Assembly: GCF_963675985.1 (NCBI RefSeq)
Contig: NZ_OY780958.1
Coordinates: forward strand, 3,410,001 to 3,474,000
Direction: 5' to 3'
DNA from: an uncultured Roseibium sp.
GTDB lineage: Bacteria > Pseudomonadota > Alphaproteobacteria > Rhizobiales > Stappiaceae
Length of the DNA stretch: 64,000 bases
Each line of letters starts with the position of its first letter. Position 1 is the stretch's first letter. The notes under the pieces are model-generated. The model made no database searches and had not been told where the DNA came from. It was given only the letters and a program-made list of their open reading frames with translations. The translations under genes and the position numbers were made by a program. Shown piece after piece: positions 23,350 through 31,713 of the stretch.

Positions 23350-25217
23350 CAGGCCGGCACCTCCGCCTGCCTGAGATCGATGTACTCCTCTCGCCGGTTG
23401 CCGAACAACGCCTCCACGTCACCGGCGCGGTTGGCGATCATTTGGCGCTGGTTCAGATAGGCCTTATCGGTGATCTCGCCCGCATCCGGGTTCGGCGGGG
23501 TCAGCAGGAACCTTGCCCGCGTGGCATAGCGGGACGAGCCACCGCCCTGCGCCTTGAGACCGCGCAGGCCTGCGGCGATCTTGTCCCGGACCGCATCGGA
23601 TGCCAGGACATCGGCCAGAGCCGCATCGGCGGACAGGCCCGCACAGGCGCGGCAGGCCGCTTCGTTCGCAATCAGCAGGAAGCCGATTTCGTCCCGGCCA
23701 TGACCGGAGACGACAACGTCCTGCACCAGGGGCGCGAGGGCATCGATGCCGGCGACGCGCAGTTCGCCGACGCTCACCCAGGTTCCGGACGCCAGCTTGA
23801 AATCCTCGCTCACCCGGCCGTCGAAGAAGAGCCCCTTCGACGGGTCTTCCGGATCGGCAAAGCGCACCGCATCGCCGATGATATAGAAGCCCTCCTCGTC
23901 GAAGGCCGACGCGGTGAGTTCGGGATGGCGGTAGTAGCCCGGCGTCACGCCCGGCCCCTTGACGCGGACTTCCAGCTTGTCGCCGTTCGGCACCAGCTTC
24001 AGCGTCACGCCCGGGACCGACAGACCGATATTGGCGATGTTCTCCACCTGGAAATGGCAGTGGGTGGCGAGCGGTGCGGTCTCGGTCGAGCCCCAGGAGC
24101 CGACAATCGGAATTTCGCGCCCGATCGTCTCGCGGCTGAGCCTCTTGAGATTTTCCCAGACCGTGGTCGGCAGGGCAGCGGCCGCGTTCATGACGAGGTC
24201 CATGTTGAAGAAGACCTCGCGCAGCTCCGCATCGGTTTCCAACGCCTGGGCCAGAAGATCGTAGCCGCGCGGAACGTTGAAGCTGAGCGTCGGCTTCACG
24301 TCCTTGAAGTTGGCGATGGTCCGCTCGATCAGGCCCGGCGCCGCCTTGCCCGTATCAATGTAGAGCGAGCCGCCGTTGCGCAGCACCGTGTTGGAGGTGA
24401 AATTGGCGCCGAAGGTGTGCGACCACGGCAGCCAGTCCACCACCACAGGCGGACTCTTTTCCAGGAAAGTCCAGACGGCCGCGTTTGCCGCCTGGTTCGA
24501 TGTCAGCATCTGTTGGGTGTTGATCACCGCCTTCGGCGTACCCGTCGAACCGGACGTGAACAGCAGCCGGGCGACCGTGTCCGGACCGATGGCATGAAAG
24601 GCGGAGGAGACGGCAGAAGAGGCTTCCGGCAGATCGGCCTCTTCCAGAAGCTGGGCCTTGCGGCTTGTCTTTTCCGGCGCCTTACCAACAAGGATGACCG
24701 CGTCGTGCAGATCGTCGATCGCATCAAGAGCAGCTGCATAGACATCCGGATCGGACACGTGGATCACCGACGGGTCGACCAGCTCGACCATGGTTTTCAG
24801 CTTTGCATGGTCCTGCGACAGCAGAGAATATGCGGTCGAGACGGTAGCGACCGGCACGCCGACATGCATGGCGGACAATGCCAGCAGCGCATGGTCGACG
24901 GTATTTTCCGACAGGACCAGAACCGGATGCTCCGGCGAGGCGCTGGTGGACAGAAGCCAGCCGGCAAGCCCGAGAACGCGGGTCAGCGCCTGCGAATAGC
25001 TGACCTTGCGCCAATCTCCGTTCTCATCCCGTTCGGCCAGAAAGGTGGTGTCGGGGCGCTCCTCCGCCCAGCGCACCAGCCATTCTCCGACGCAGCGTTC
25101 GTAGGCCGGCAGGGCGATGCTGCTTTCCAGCAGGATCGCGCCCGAGGTTTGCACGGATTTCACAACACTTGGCGGCGCGAACAAGGGTTCGCCCCGCCTT
25201 CCGGACCAGGTGCTCAT
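23349..25217 (-). CDS. Acyl/aryl-CoA synthetase, feruloyl-CoA synthetase-like
   Basis: A 622-residue ANL-superfamily ligase that adenylates a carboxylic acid and transfers it to CoA. The AMP-binding P-loop is LLFTSGSTGTPKAV, the acid pocket region includes VDWLPWSHTFG and VGSWGSTETAPLAT, and the hinge region is DAVRFADPEDPSKGLFFDGR with SEDFKLASGTWVSVGEL. The DWLPWSHTFG and KLASGTWV patterns match bacterial feruloyl-CoA synthetases rather than simple acetyl-CoA synthetases. The ATG at 25217 follows GGGAGGAGAAGAAA. It is followed directly by the thiolase. A hydroxycinnamate substrate fits the nearby MarR and TRAP genes but is inference. Confidence 0.86.
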   Translation of the reverse strand: MSTWSGRRGEPLFAPPSVVKSVQTSGAILLESSIALPAYERCVGEWLVRWAEERPDTTFLAERDENGDWRKVSYSQALTRVLGLAGWLLSTSASPEHPVLVLSENTVDHALLALSAMHVGVPVATVSTAYSLLSQDHAKLKTMVELVDPSVIHVSDPDVYAAALDAIDDLHDAVILVGKAPEKTSRKAQLLEEADLPEASSAVSSAFHAIGPDTVARLLFTSGSTGTPKAVINTQQMLTSNQAANAAVWTFLEKSPPVVVDWLPWSHTFGANFTSNTVLRNGGSLYIDTGKAAPGLIERTIANFKDVKPTLSFNVPRGYDLLAQALETDAELREVFFNMDLVMNAAAALPTTVWENLKRLSRETIGREIPIVGSWGSTETAPLATHCHFQVENIANIGLSVPGVTLKLVPNGDKLEVRVKGPGVTPGYYRHPELTASAFDEEGFYIIGDAVRFADPEDPSKGLFFDGRVSEDFKLASGTWVSVGELRVAGIDALAPLVQDVVVSGHGRDEIGFLLIANEAACRACAGLSADAALADVLASDAVRDKIAAGLRGLKAQGGGSSRYATRARFLLTPPNPDAGEITDKAYLNQRQMIANRAGDVEALFGNRREEYIDLRQAEVPA

Positions 25218-25265
25218 TTTCTTCTCCTCCCAGACGCTCCAGCTCCCCCCGGCGCGTCTCAATTT

Positions 25266-25281
25266 ACTTTCCTTGTAAACT
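25266..25281 (-). promoter_or_regulatory. Shared motif upstream of CoA synthetase
   Basis: On the minus strand AGTTTACAAGGAAAGT resembles the motif at 20613-20628. Its centre also has dyad symmetry (TTTAC...GTAAA). It ends about 49 bp upstream of the CoA synthetase start, in the expected promoter zone. Confidence 0.4.
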
Positions 25282-25496
25282 ATTGTCCGGGAGATGGCCT
25301 GAATGCAAGGACTTTCTGTCGGGGCACGATGGTCTAAGGGGCGATCTCATGGAAATACGCTCGCGCGGACGGAGTTCCTTTGTTTCCAATGCACGAATGG
25401 CCTGTTAAAAATGCGGAATACGAGAGCCTTTGGCGCTGCACAACCGCGTCGATCAAGGCGCCAGACGGGATAGAATAGAAGGCCGGGCCGACACGC

Positions 25497-26081
25497 ATGT
25501 CGCAAACGAAGAAAAGAAGAAGCCCGCACAAGCAAATCTTTCTGGGCGTCTCCGAACAGATCGCAGAGATGGAGGCATCGCGAGGCTTTGTGGACCATCC
25601 GTTCTATGGCGCCGGTTGGGCTCGGGAAGACCAAGTGTACGAAAGATACCTCATCCGCAAGGATGCGTCGGAGTACGTTGACCAGTACAAAATCTCCTAC
25701 TGGCCCCACTGCAGGACTTTTTTCTTCCGTATCACAAGATCCCGAAGCAATCCGGAATTGGTAAATCTCTTGAATTCGGAATGTCATGCCAAGGACTGGA
25801 CAGATGCCGTAAGGCGATACCCTTGTGATATATACAACCTCAGTCTGGGCGCAGTATGGTTCTGGGGGACGTCGCCGTCCGCCCTGAAGAAACGCGATCT
25901 GGATGATCCGGATGCCGCGATTGCCAAAATGATGGAACGTTATCGGAAAAAGTCGGACCAACTGTTCATAGCGCTGGATGAAAACCATCCATGCCGGGAT
26001 GTCCATGTTGATTGGTACAATGCCGTCGGCTCCGGAAACCCTTTCGTTGCCAAAAACGGTCAACGCATCGGCAGACTTTGA
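25497..26081 (+). CDS. Orphan hypothetical protein, AT-richer than neighbours
   Basis: A 194-residue soluble protein starting MSQTKKRRSPHKQIFLGVSE. It is hydrophilic with many charged residues, has tryptophan-containing segments (DQYKISYWPHCRTFFFRITR, LGAVWFWGTSPSALKKRDL) and no signal peptide or membrane helix. No family is recognised. The coding strand was chosen because the antisense frame lacks a ribosome site and looks like random protein. Base composition is nearer 50% GC, unlike the flanking ~63% genes, and it stands alone between a CoA synthetase and a repeat, so recent acquisition is plausible. Confidence 0.6.
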   Translation: MSQTKKRRSPHKQIFLGVSEQIAEMEASRGFVDHPFYGAGWAREDQVYERYLIRKDASEYVDQYKISYWPHCRTFFFRITRSRSNPELVNLLNSECHAKDWTDAVRRYPCDIYNLSLGAVWFWGTSPSALKKRDLDDPDAAIAKMMERYRKKSDQLFIALDENHPCRDVHVDWYNAVGSGNPFVAKNGQRIGRL

Positions 26082-26092
26082 CAGGGCACAAC

Positions 26093-26121
26093 AAAAAAAA
26101 GCCCGGTTGACTGACCGAGCC
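26093..26121 (-). terminator. Distal terminator-like hairpin
   Basis: Read leftward, GCTCGGT-cagtca-ACCGGGC is followed by eight T residues. It resembles the hairpin at 26315-26340 and lies on the far side of an extragenic repeat, as a second stop for the glycine-cleavage transcript or the remains of a duplicated terminator. Confidence 0.6.
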
Positions 26122-26146
26122 TACAGACAATACCTGCCCTTTCCAT

Positions 26147-26280
26147 CGTGATCCCGGCCGAAGCGATAGCGGAGAGCCGGGACCGGGGAGCCGGGGTCTG
26201 TCGTTGGGGATACGGCTTGAGCCAATAGCGCAGGGACTCGCCGGTCCCGGATAAAGCCTGACGGCTTTTCCGGGATGACT
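26147..26280. repeat. Extragenic palindromic repeat between two terminators
   Basis: The element starts GTGATCCCGGCCGAAGCGATAG and ends CGGCTTTTCCGGGATGACT, with the internal mirrored segments GAGCCGGGACCGG and CCGGTCCCGG. It belongs to the same general repeat type as those at 12312 and 21925. It separates two related terminator hairpins. Confidence 0.65.
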
Positions 26281-26314
26281 ATGGAGAGGATAGGGTTGGC
26301 GTCTCCGCAACAAA

Positions 26315-26340
26315 AAAGCCCGATCGAGTGACCGGGCTTT
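26315..26340 (-). terminator. Terminator of the glycine-cleavage operon
   Basis: Stem AAAGCCCG(A)TC / GA(C)CGGGCTTT with a short loop is followed on the minus strand by a T-run, 23 nt after the gcvPB stop codon. Confidence 0.8.
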
Positions 26341-26362
26341 CTCGTCGTGTTTGCTCCGCTCC

Positions 26363-27955
26363 CTACTCCGCGGCAGCCGGGGTCACCTCCGCCGGAGCCG
26401 GCGGGGTCCACTTGAGGACCGGCTTGCGGGCTGCCGTCGTTTCGTCGAGACGGCGGCGGGGGGCAAGGTAGGGGGCGCCGGAGAAGCGGTCGGTTTCCTT
26501 GCGCTGCGCGCTCATGACCAGATCGCGCATGGTGGCGATGAAGAGGTCGAGGGCGGCCCGGCTTTCCGATTCCGTCGGCTCGATCAGCATGGCGCCATGC
26601 ACGACCAGCGGGAAATACATGGTCATCGGGTGATAGCCCTCGTCGATCATCGCCTTGGCGAAGTCGAGGGTGGTGACGCCGGTGTCCTTGAGGAAGCTGT
26701 CGTCGAACAGGACCTCGTGCATGCAGGGACGTTCGCCGAAGGGCAGGCTCATCAGGTCCTGCAGGCCGACACGGACGTAGTTGGCGTTGAGCACCGCATC
26801 CTCGGAGGCCTGTTTCAACCCGTCGGAGCCGTGGCTCATCATGTAGGCGAGCGCGCGCACGAACATGCCCATCTGGCCGTGGAAGGCGGTCATGCGGCCG
26901 AAGGGCTGTTCGCCTTCGAGCGTGTCCGCTTCGGTTTCGACCAGCACCAGCCCATCGTCCGTCTTGCGGATGAAGGGCAGCGGCGCGAAGGGCGCGAGAC
27001 GCTCCGACAGGACCACCGGCCCGGAGCCCGGACCGCCGCCGCCGTGGGGCGTGGAAAAGGTCTTGTGCAGGTTGATGTGCATGGCGTCGACGCCGAGATC
27101 GCCGGGCCGCGCCTTGCCGACAATGGCGTTGAAGTTCGCGCCGTCGCAGTAGAAGAAGGCGTCCGACTTGTGGATTTCTTCCGCGATCTCGATGATCTCG
27201 CGTTCGAACAGCCCGCATGTATTCGGGTTGGTCAGCATGATCGCAGCCACGTTGCCGGCATGCTCGGCGATGGTCGACTTGACCGAGGCCAGATCGACTG
27301 TGCCGTCGTCCTTGGCGGCAATGGACGCGACCTTGTAGCCCAGAAGTGCCGCCGTTGCCGGATTGGTGCCGTGGGCGCTTTCAGGCACCAGCACCATCTT
27401 CGGATCACGACCGGCCGCCTTGTGCGCCGCCTTGATCGCCATCATGCCGCACAGTTCGCCGTGGGCGCCGGCCTTGGGGCTCATGGCGACGGCGGAGGTG
27501 CCGGTGGAGACCATCAGCCAGCGGGCCAGTTCGTCGATCAGTTCGACCGCGCCGGTGACCGTGGACAGCGGCTGCAGCGGATGGATATCGCCGAAGCCAG
27601 GCAGCCGCGCCATCTTCTCGTTGAGGCGCGGGTTGTGCTTCATGGTGCAGGAGCCGAGCGGATAAAGCCCGCTGTCGATCGCGTAGTTGTTGCGCGACAG
27701 GCGCACGTAATGGCGCATGGCTTCCGGCTCGGCGAGACCGGGCAAATCCAGCTCCGCCGCGCGGGCATGGCCACCAAGCTCGGGGGCGAAGTCTTCCGGT
27801 TCGTCCAGATCGACGCCCATGGTTTCGAAATGGCCGAATTCGAAGATCAGCGGCTCTTCCATGTCGAGGCCGCGGTTGCCGGTGAAGGTCTTCGGGCGGT
27901 AGCCGCTTTCCGCTTCGCCCACTGCGGTGGGACGTCCCTGCGTGTTCATGCTCAT
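26363..27955 (-). CDS. gcvPB: Glycine dehydrogenase (decarboxylating), subunit 2
   Basis: A 530-residue PLP-dependent subunit of the glycine-cleavage P-protein, which decarboxylates glycine and passes the aminomethyl group to lipoyl-GcvH. The PLP lysine is in AMHINLHKTFSTPHGGGGPG, the family signature. GSCTMKHNPRLNEK, near residues 100-115, is another conserved block. This organism has the split P-protein (PA plus PB) rather than the fused ~950-residue GcvP of most gammaproteobacteria. Its start overlaps gcvPA by 4 bp. The C-terminal ~60 residues are low-complexity and rich in Pro and Ala. Confidence 0.97.
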   Translation of the reverse strand: MSMNTQGRPTAVGEAESGYRPKTFTGNRGLDMEEPLIFEFGHFETMGVDLDEPEDFAPELGGHARAAELDLPGLAEPEAMRHYVRLSRNNYAIDSGLYPLGSCTMKHNPRLNEKMARLPGFGDIHPLQPLSTVTGAVELIDELARWLMVSTGTSAVAMSPKAGAHGELCGMMAIKAAHKAAGRDPKMVLVPESAHGTNPATAALLGYKVASIAAKDDGTVDLASVKSTIAEHAGNVAAIMLTNPNTCGLFEREIIEIAEEIHKSDAFFYCDGANFNAIVGKARPGDLGVDAMHINLHKTFSTPHGGGGPGSGPVVLSERLAPFAPLPFIRKTDDGLVLVETEADTLEGEQPFGRMTAFHGQMGMFVRALAYMMSHGSDGLKQASEDAVLNANYVRVGLQDLMSLPFGERPCMHEVLFDDSFLKDTGVTTLDFAKAMIDEGYHPMTMYFPLVVHGAMLIEPTESESRAALDLFIATMRDLVMSAQRKETDRFSGAPYLAPRRRLDETTAARKPVLKWTPPAPAEVTPAAAE

Positions 27956-29298
27956 GCCAGCACCTCCCTCAGCGCGCCTGCGAAGGCCGCGCGGTCCTCG
28001 TCGGTGTTCACTTCCGTGGAGGCGACCACCAGCAGGTTTTCAAGCTCCGGCTTGCCGGGCTCGAGCCGCGACACCGGCACGCCGCCGAGGATGCCCTTTT
28101 CGGCCAGCGCCTCGACCACGCCATGGGCGGGTTTGGGCAGCTTGACGGTGAACTCGTTGAAATAGGCCTCGTTCAGAACCTCCACGCCCGGCACCGCCGA
28201 CAGGTCCTTCTTCAGCTTCACCGCATTGGCGTGGTTGATCCGCGCCAGCTTCTTCAGCCCCGCGCCACCCAGCAGCGACATGTGGATGGTGAAGGCGAGC
28301 GAACAGAGGCCCGAGTTGGTGCAGATGTTCGACGTCGCCTTTTCCCGGCGAATATGCTGCTCGCGGGTCGACAGGGTCAGCACGAACCCGCGCCGGCCTT
28401 CCGCGTCGACAGTCTCGCCGCACAGGCGTCCGGGCATCTGGCGGATGAATTTCTGGTTGGTGGCGAAGAGACCGACATAAGGTCCGCCGAAATTGAGACC
28501 ATTGCCGATGGACTGGCCTTCGCCGACGACGATATCCGCGCCTTGCGCGCCCGGCGGCTCGATCAGCCCGAGGGACACGACCTCGGTGAAGACGGCGATC
28601 AGCAGGGCCCCATGGGCGTGAGCCTTTTCGGCTATCGGCTTCAGGTCGATCAGCTGGCCGTAGAAGGAGGGCGACTGGACGACGACGCAGGAGGTTTCGT
28701 CGTCGATTTGGGCGAGAATATCCTCCGTGCCCGTCGGATCCGCAGGCAGCGAGACCACTTTGTCTTCGGCCATGCCGGAAACATCCTCGACCACGTCGCG
28801 GTATTGCGGATGCAGTCCGCCGGACAGCACCCCCTTGTTGCGACGTGTCACCCGGTGCGCCATGAGCACGGCCTCGCCGGTTCCGGTCGAGCCGTCGTAC
28901 ATGGAAGCATTGGCCACATCCATGCCCGTGAGCCGCGCGACCTGCGTCTGGAACTCGAACAGATACTGAAGCGTGCCTTGCGTGATTTCCGGCTGATACG
29001 GCGTATAGGAGGTCAGGAACTCGGACCGCTGGATCAGGTGATCGACAGTTGCCGGCACATGGTGCTTGTAGGCACCGGCACCGACGAAGAAGGGCACCGA
29101 TCCGGCCGCGACGTTTTTCGCCGCCAGGGCCGACAGTTGTCGTTCGACCTGAAGCTCGCCGGCGCGGCGCGGCAGGTCGAGAAGGTCGTTCAGGCGGGCC
29201 TTTTTAGGGACATCGGCGAACAGGTCGTCGATCGTGTCGACGCCGATGCGTGCCAGCATGTCGCCGCGGTCCGCATCGCTCAGGGGCAGATAGCGCAT
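27952..29298 (-). CDS. gcvPA: Glycine dehydrogenase (decarboxylating), subunit 1
   Basis: A 448-residue non-catalytic-lysine half of the split glycine-cleavage P-protein. It begins MRYLPLSDADRGDMLARIG and has FFVGAGAYKHHVPATVDHLI and SEFLTSYTPYQPEITQGTLQ, both strongly conserved in GcvPA and in the N-terminal half of fused P-proteins. It partners with GcvPB to form the active alpha2beta2 enzyme. The ATG at 29298 was chosen because it gives the family start; an in-frame start further upstream would run into the osmC gene. It overlaps gcvPB by 4 bp and follows osmC by 16 nt. Confidence 0.97.
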   Translation of the reverse strand: MRYLPLSDADRGDMLARIGVDTIDDLFADVPKKARLNDLLDLPRRAGELQVERQLSALAAKNVAAGSVPFFVGAGAYKHHVPATVDHLIQRSEFLTSYTPYQPEITQGTLQYLFEFQTQVARLTGMDVANASMYDGSTGTGEAVLMAHRVTRRNKGVLSGGLHPQYRDVVEDVSGMAEDKVVSLPADPTGTEDILAQIDDETSCVVVQSPSFYGQLIDLKPIAEKAHAHGALLIAVFTEVVSLGLIEPPGAQGADIVVGEGQSIGNGLNFGGPYVGLFATNQKFIRQMPGRLCGETVDAEGRRGFVLTLSTREQHIRREKATSNICTNSGLCSLAFTIHMSLLGGAGLKKLARINHANAVKLKKDLSAVPGVEVLNEAYFNEFTVKLPKPAHGVVEALAEKGILGGVPVSRLEPGKPELENLLVVASTEVNTDEDRAAFAGALREVLA

Positions 29299-29314
29299 GG
29301 TGCAGCTCTTTGAG

Positions 29315-29800
29315 TTAGGGAGAAACGAGACGCAGCGGTTCGGGCGCGATTTCGATCTCCGTCTTGACGGAATTGGCGATGAAACAGATTTCATGCGCCT
29401 TCTCGTGAAGGTCTTCGAACCAGGTCGGGTCGGGCATTTTATCGGCCCGAAGCGTGACCTGAGGCCGGAGGGTCACCTTTGTGATCGCCATCTGGCCGCG
29501 GCCGATCCGGGTCATGACCCCTTCCGCCTTGTCCGTGTAGCTGTCGATGACGTATTTGGCGTGGCGAGCCAGGTCGATGAAGGTCATCATGTGACAGGAC
29601 GAAAGCGCGGCCACGAAGGCCTCTTCCGGATCCACGGCCGCTTCGGTCGAATAGGGCAGCGGGACCACGGAGGTAGACGCCGACGCAGGCACCTCCACGC
29701 CGCCGTCGAAGCGCCACAGGTGGCCGCGGGAATATTGTCCCTTGGCGAAATTTCCCTCGCAGTGCCAGACGACTTCGGCGGTATAGAGTTGCCCGGCCAT
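29315..29800 (-). CDS. OsmC-family peroxiredoxin-like protein inside the gcv operon
   Basis: A 161-residue OsmC/Ohr superfamily protein that in characterised members reduces organic or fatty-acid hydroperoxides. The catalytic cysteines are visible in VAALSSCHMMTFIDLAR and HEKAHEICFIANSV, with the expected spacing. It lies between gcvH and gcvPA in the same direction, with gaps of 2 and 16 nt, so it must be part of the glycine-riboswitch transcript. Lipoyl-dependent thiol reduction is known for some OsmC/Ohr proteins, and GcvH carries lipoate, so the position may be functional (inference). Confidence 0.88.
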   Translation of the reverse strand: MAGQLYTAEVVWHCEGNFAKGQYSRGHLWRFDGGVEVPASASTSVVPLPYSTEAAVDPEEAFVAALSSCHMMTFIDLARHAKYVIDSYTDKAEGVMTRIGRGQMAITKVTLRPQVTLRADKMPDPTWFEDLHEKAHEICFIANSVKTEIEIAPEPLRLVSP

Positions 29801-29802
29801 GA

Positions 29803-30174
29803 TCAGAGCGTGTCCACGTAGGCTTTGTAAGCCGCAGAATCCATGAGACCCTCAAGTTCGCCGGCATCGGCCAGCTTGACCTTGATGAACCAGGCGGCCC
29901 CTTCCGGGTCCTCGTTCACCTTGGCCGGCGCGTCGACCAGGGCGTCATTCGCCTCGACGACCTCGCCGCCCACCGCAGCATAGACTTCACTGGCTGCCTT
30001 GACCGATTCCACGACGGCGGCTTCGTCGCCCTTCGACAGGGATTTTCCCACTTCGGGCAATTCCACGTACACGACATCGCCGAGCTGTTCCTGGGCGTAA
30101 CCGGTGATGCCGATGGTGGCGGTGTCGCCGTCGACGGAGATCCATTCGTGGTCTTTGGAGTAATAGGTGGTCAT
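29803..30174 (-). CDS. gcvH: Glycine cleavage system H protein
   Basis: A 123-residue lipoyl carrier that shuttles the aminomethyl group between P-, T- and L-proteins. The lipoylated lysine is in AAVVESVKAASEVYAAVGG, the standard GcvH motif, and the protein opens with YYSKDHEWISVDGDTATIGI. Length is normal (120-130). It follows gcvT by 27 nt. The L-protein (dihydrolipoyl dehydrogenase) is not in the window and is presumably shared with 2-oxoacid dehydrogenases elsewhere. Confidence 0.98.
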   Translation of the reverse strand: MTTYYSKDHEWISVDGDTATIGITGYAQEQLGDVVYVELPEVGKSLSKGDEAAVVESVKAASEVYAAVGGEVVEANDALVDAPAKVNEDPEGAAWFIKVKLADAGELEGLMDSAAYKAYVDTL

Positions 30175-30201
30175 GTCTGATCCCGGAGTTCTGGAAGTTG
30201 A

Positions 30202-31356
30202 TTATGAGGTTTTCGATTTGCGGTAATAGCGGTGCGGCACGAAGGGCATGTCGGCGACTTCCGCCGGCAGGTTCCGGCCGCGCACCACCAGATTGAGCTT
30301 CGTTCCAACGGCGGCATGTTCGGCGGCGACATAGCCCATGGCGATCGGCGCGCCGAGGCTCGGGGCAAAACCGCCGGAGGTGACGGTGCCGACAACAGGA
30401 CCATCCGGCAGGTGGATTTCCGCGCCTTCGCGGGCCGGCGCCCGGCCCTCCAGCTTCAGGCCGACGCGCAGGCGCCCCGGTCCGTCGCGCAGTTCGGCCT
30501 GGATGCGCTCGGCACCCGGAAAGCCGCCGTCCTCGCGCCGGCGTTTCTGCATGGCGAAAGTGATCGCCCCTTCGACCGGCGAGGTGGTTTCATCCAGGTC
30601 GTGGCCATAAAGGCAGAGACCGGCTTCGAGACGCAGGCTGTCACGTGCGCCGAGTCCGATCGGCTTCACCCGCTCGTCGGCCAGCAGCGCGCGGGCGATC
30701 GGTTCGGCCGCACCGGCCGGCACCGACATTTCCACCCCGTCCTCGCCGGTGTAGCCGGCGCGGGCGATGTGGCAGGCAATGCCGTCGAATTCCATAAAGT
30801 CACCGGACATGAAGGCGAGATCCGCAGCCGCCGGCGCGTGGGCCGCAACGACCTCCACGGCCGAAGGCCCCTGCACGGCGATCAGGGCCCTGTCCTCCAG
30901 GATTTCCAGTCGGACGTTCTCAGGCAACCCGGCCTCAAGCAGCGGATAATCGACGTCCTTGCGGGAGGCGTTGACCACGAGCAGCAACTGACCGTCGCGC
31001 TCCTCGCTGAGGGGCCGCGTGACCATCAGATCGTCGACGATGCCGCCTTCGCCGTTGAGCAGAACCGTATAGCGTTGCCTGCCGCAGCCGAGTTCCAGCA
31101 TGTTTGAAGGCACCAACGCTTCCAGCGCACGGGCCGTGGTCTCGTGATCCGGACCATGCAGCATCGCCTGGCCCATGTGGGAGACATCGAACAGGCCGGC
31201 CTCCGCACGGGTGTGCAGATGCTCGTTCATGATGCCGCTCGGGTACTGCACCGGCATTTCATAGCCGGCGAAAGGCACCATGCGCGCACCGAGTTCGATG
31301 TGAAGATCGTAAAGGGGCGTCTTCTTCAAGTCGCCTGGGACGTCCGGTTCAGCCAT
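30202..31356 (-). CDS. gcvT: Glycine cleavage system T protein (aminomethyltransferase)
   Basis: A 384-residue folate-dependent enzyme that releases ammonia and transfers the methylene group from GcvH to tetrahydrofolate. Family signs are TPLYDLHIELGARMVPFAGY at the start, AGLFDVSHMGQAMLHG, YTGEDGVEMSVP and GLGARDSLRLEAGLCLYGHD, which hold the catalytic Asp and folate-contact residues. It is the first gene of the operon and lies 53 nt after the riboswitch. There is a slight possibility of a start a few codons downstream, but the ATG at 31356 fits the family. The ribosome site (CCCGAGGAGTTCAC) is strong. Confidence 0.98.
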   Translation of the reverse strand: MAEPDVPGDLKKTPLYDLHIELGARMVPFAGYEMPVQYPSGIMNEHLHTRAEAGLFDVSHMGQAMLHGPDHETTARALEALVPSNMLELGCGRQRYTVLLNGEGGIVDDLMVTRPLSEERDGQLLLVVNASRKDVDYPLLEAGLPENVRLEILEDRALIAVQGPSAVEVVAAHAPAAADLAFMSGDFMEFDGIACHIARAGYTGEDGVEMSVPAGAAEPIARALLADERVKPIGLGARDSLRLEAGLCLYGHDLDETTSPVEGAITFAMQKRRREDGGFPGAERIQAELRDGPGRLRVGLKLEGRAPAREGAEIHLPDGPVVGTVTSGGFAPSLGAPIAMGYVAAEHAAVGTKLNLVVRGRNLPAEVADMPFVPHRYYRKSKTS

Positions 31357-31409
31357 GTGAACTCCTCGGGTTCAGAGTGCGCAAGTGACGATTGCCATCG
31401 TCCTCTGCA

Positions 31410-31626
31410 CCCCCTCTGTCCGAGTACCTGAGAGATTTCCCGCGTCCTGCCGGCCTGTTCGCCGACAAAAACGGTTACTCCTTCGGTGAGCCGTTCCGTC
31501 CCGTTTTCGACCGGGGCGGAAAACTGCTTTCCAGAGCGTCGATGTCCAAGCGGTCCTTTTGCCTGAGAGTTTCCGGGGCGGTTGCTCCTTCGGCTCCGGT
31601 CTGTTTCACCCGGTCTCTCCCGCTTG
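31410..31626 (-). ncRNA. Tandem glycine riboswitch
   Basis: Read leftward, two glycine aptamers follow each other. Aptamer 1 has GCGGGAGAGACC, CCGAAGGAG (complement of 31585-31593), and ACTCTCAGGCAAAAGGACCGC. Aptamer 2 has a second CCGAAGGAG (complement of 31478-31486), then AAATCTCTCAGGTA and GGACAGAGGGG. These are the diagnostic conserved blocks of the gcvT-type riboswitch, including the short linker. Glycine binding normally turns on the downstream gcvT-gcvH-osmC-gcvPA-gcvPB operon. In GC-rich alphaproteobacteria control is often at translation initiation; the mechanism here is not resolved. Confidence 0.95.
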
Positions 31627-31713
31627 GGCTTTTGAAACGGCCGGCGCGTATCCTTCCAAAAGGTTCCCGCTACCCGTTCCGGCGGCTCGCTAACGACCCG
31701 AGCCAGTACCGGG

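Noticed and set aside
25347..26063. 238-codon minus-strand frame opposite the orphan gene
   Set aside because: It has no ribosome site and random-looking sequence; the plus-strand frame has the more protein-like composition.
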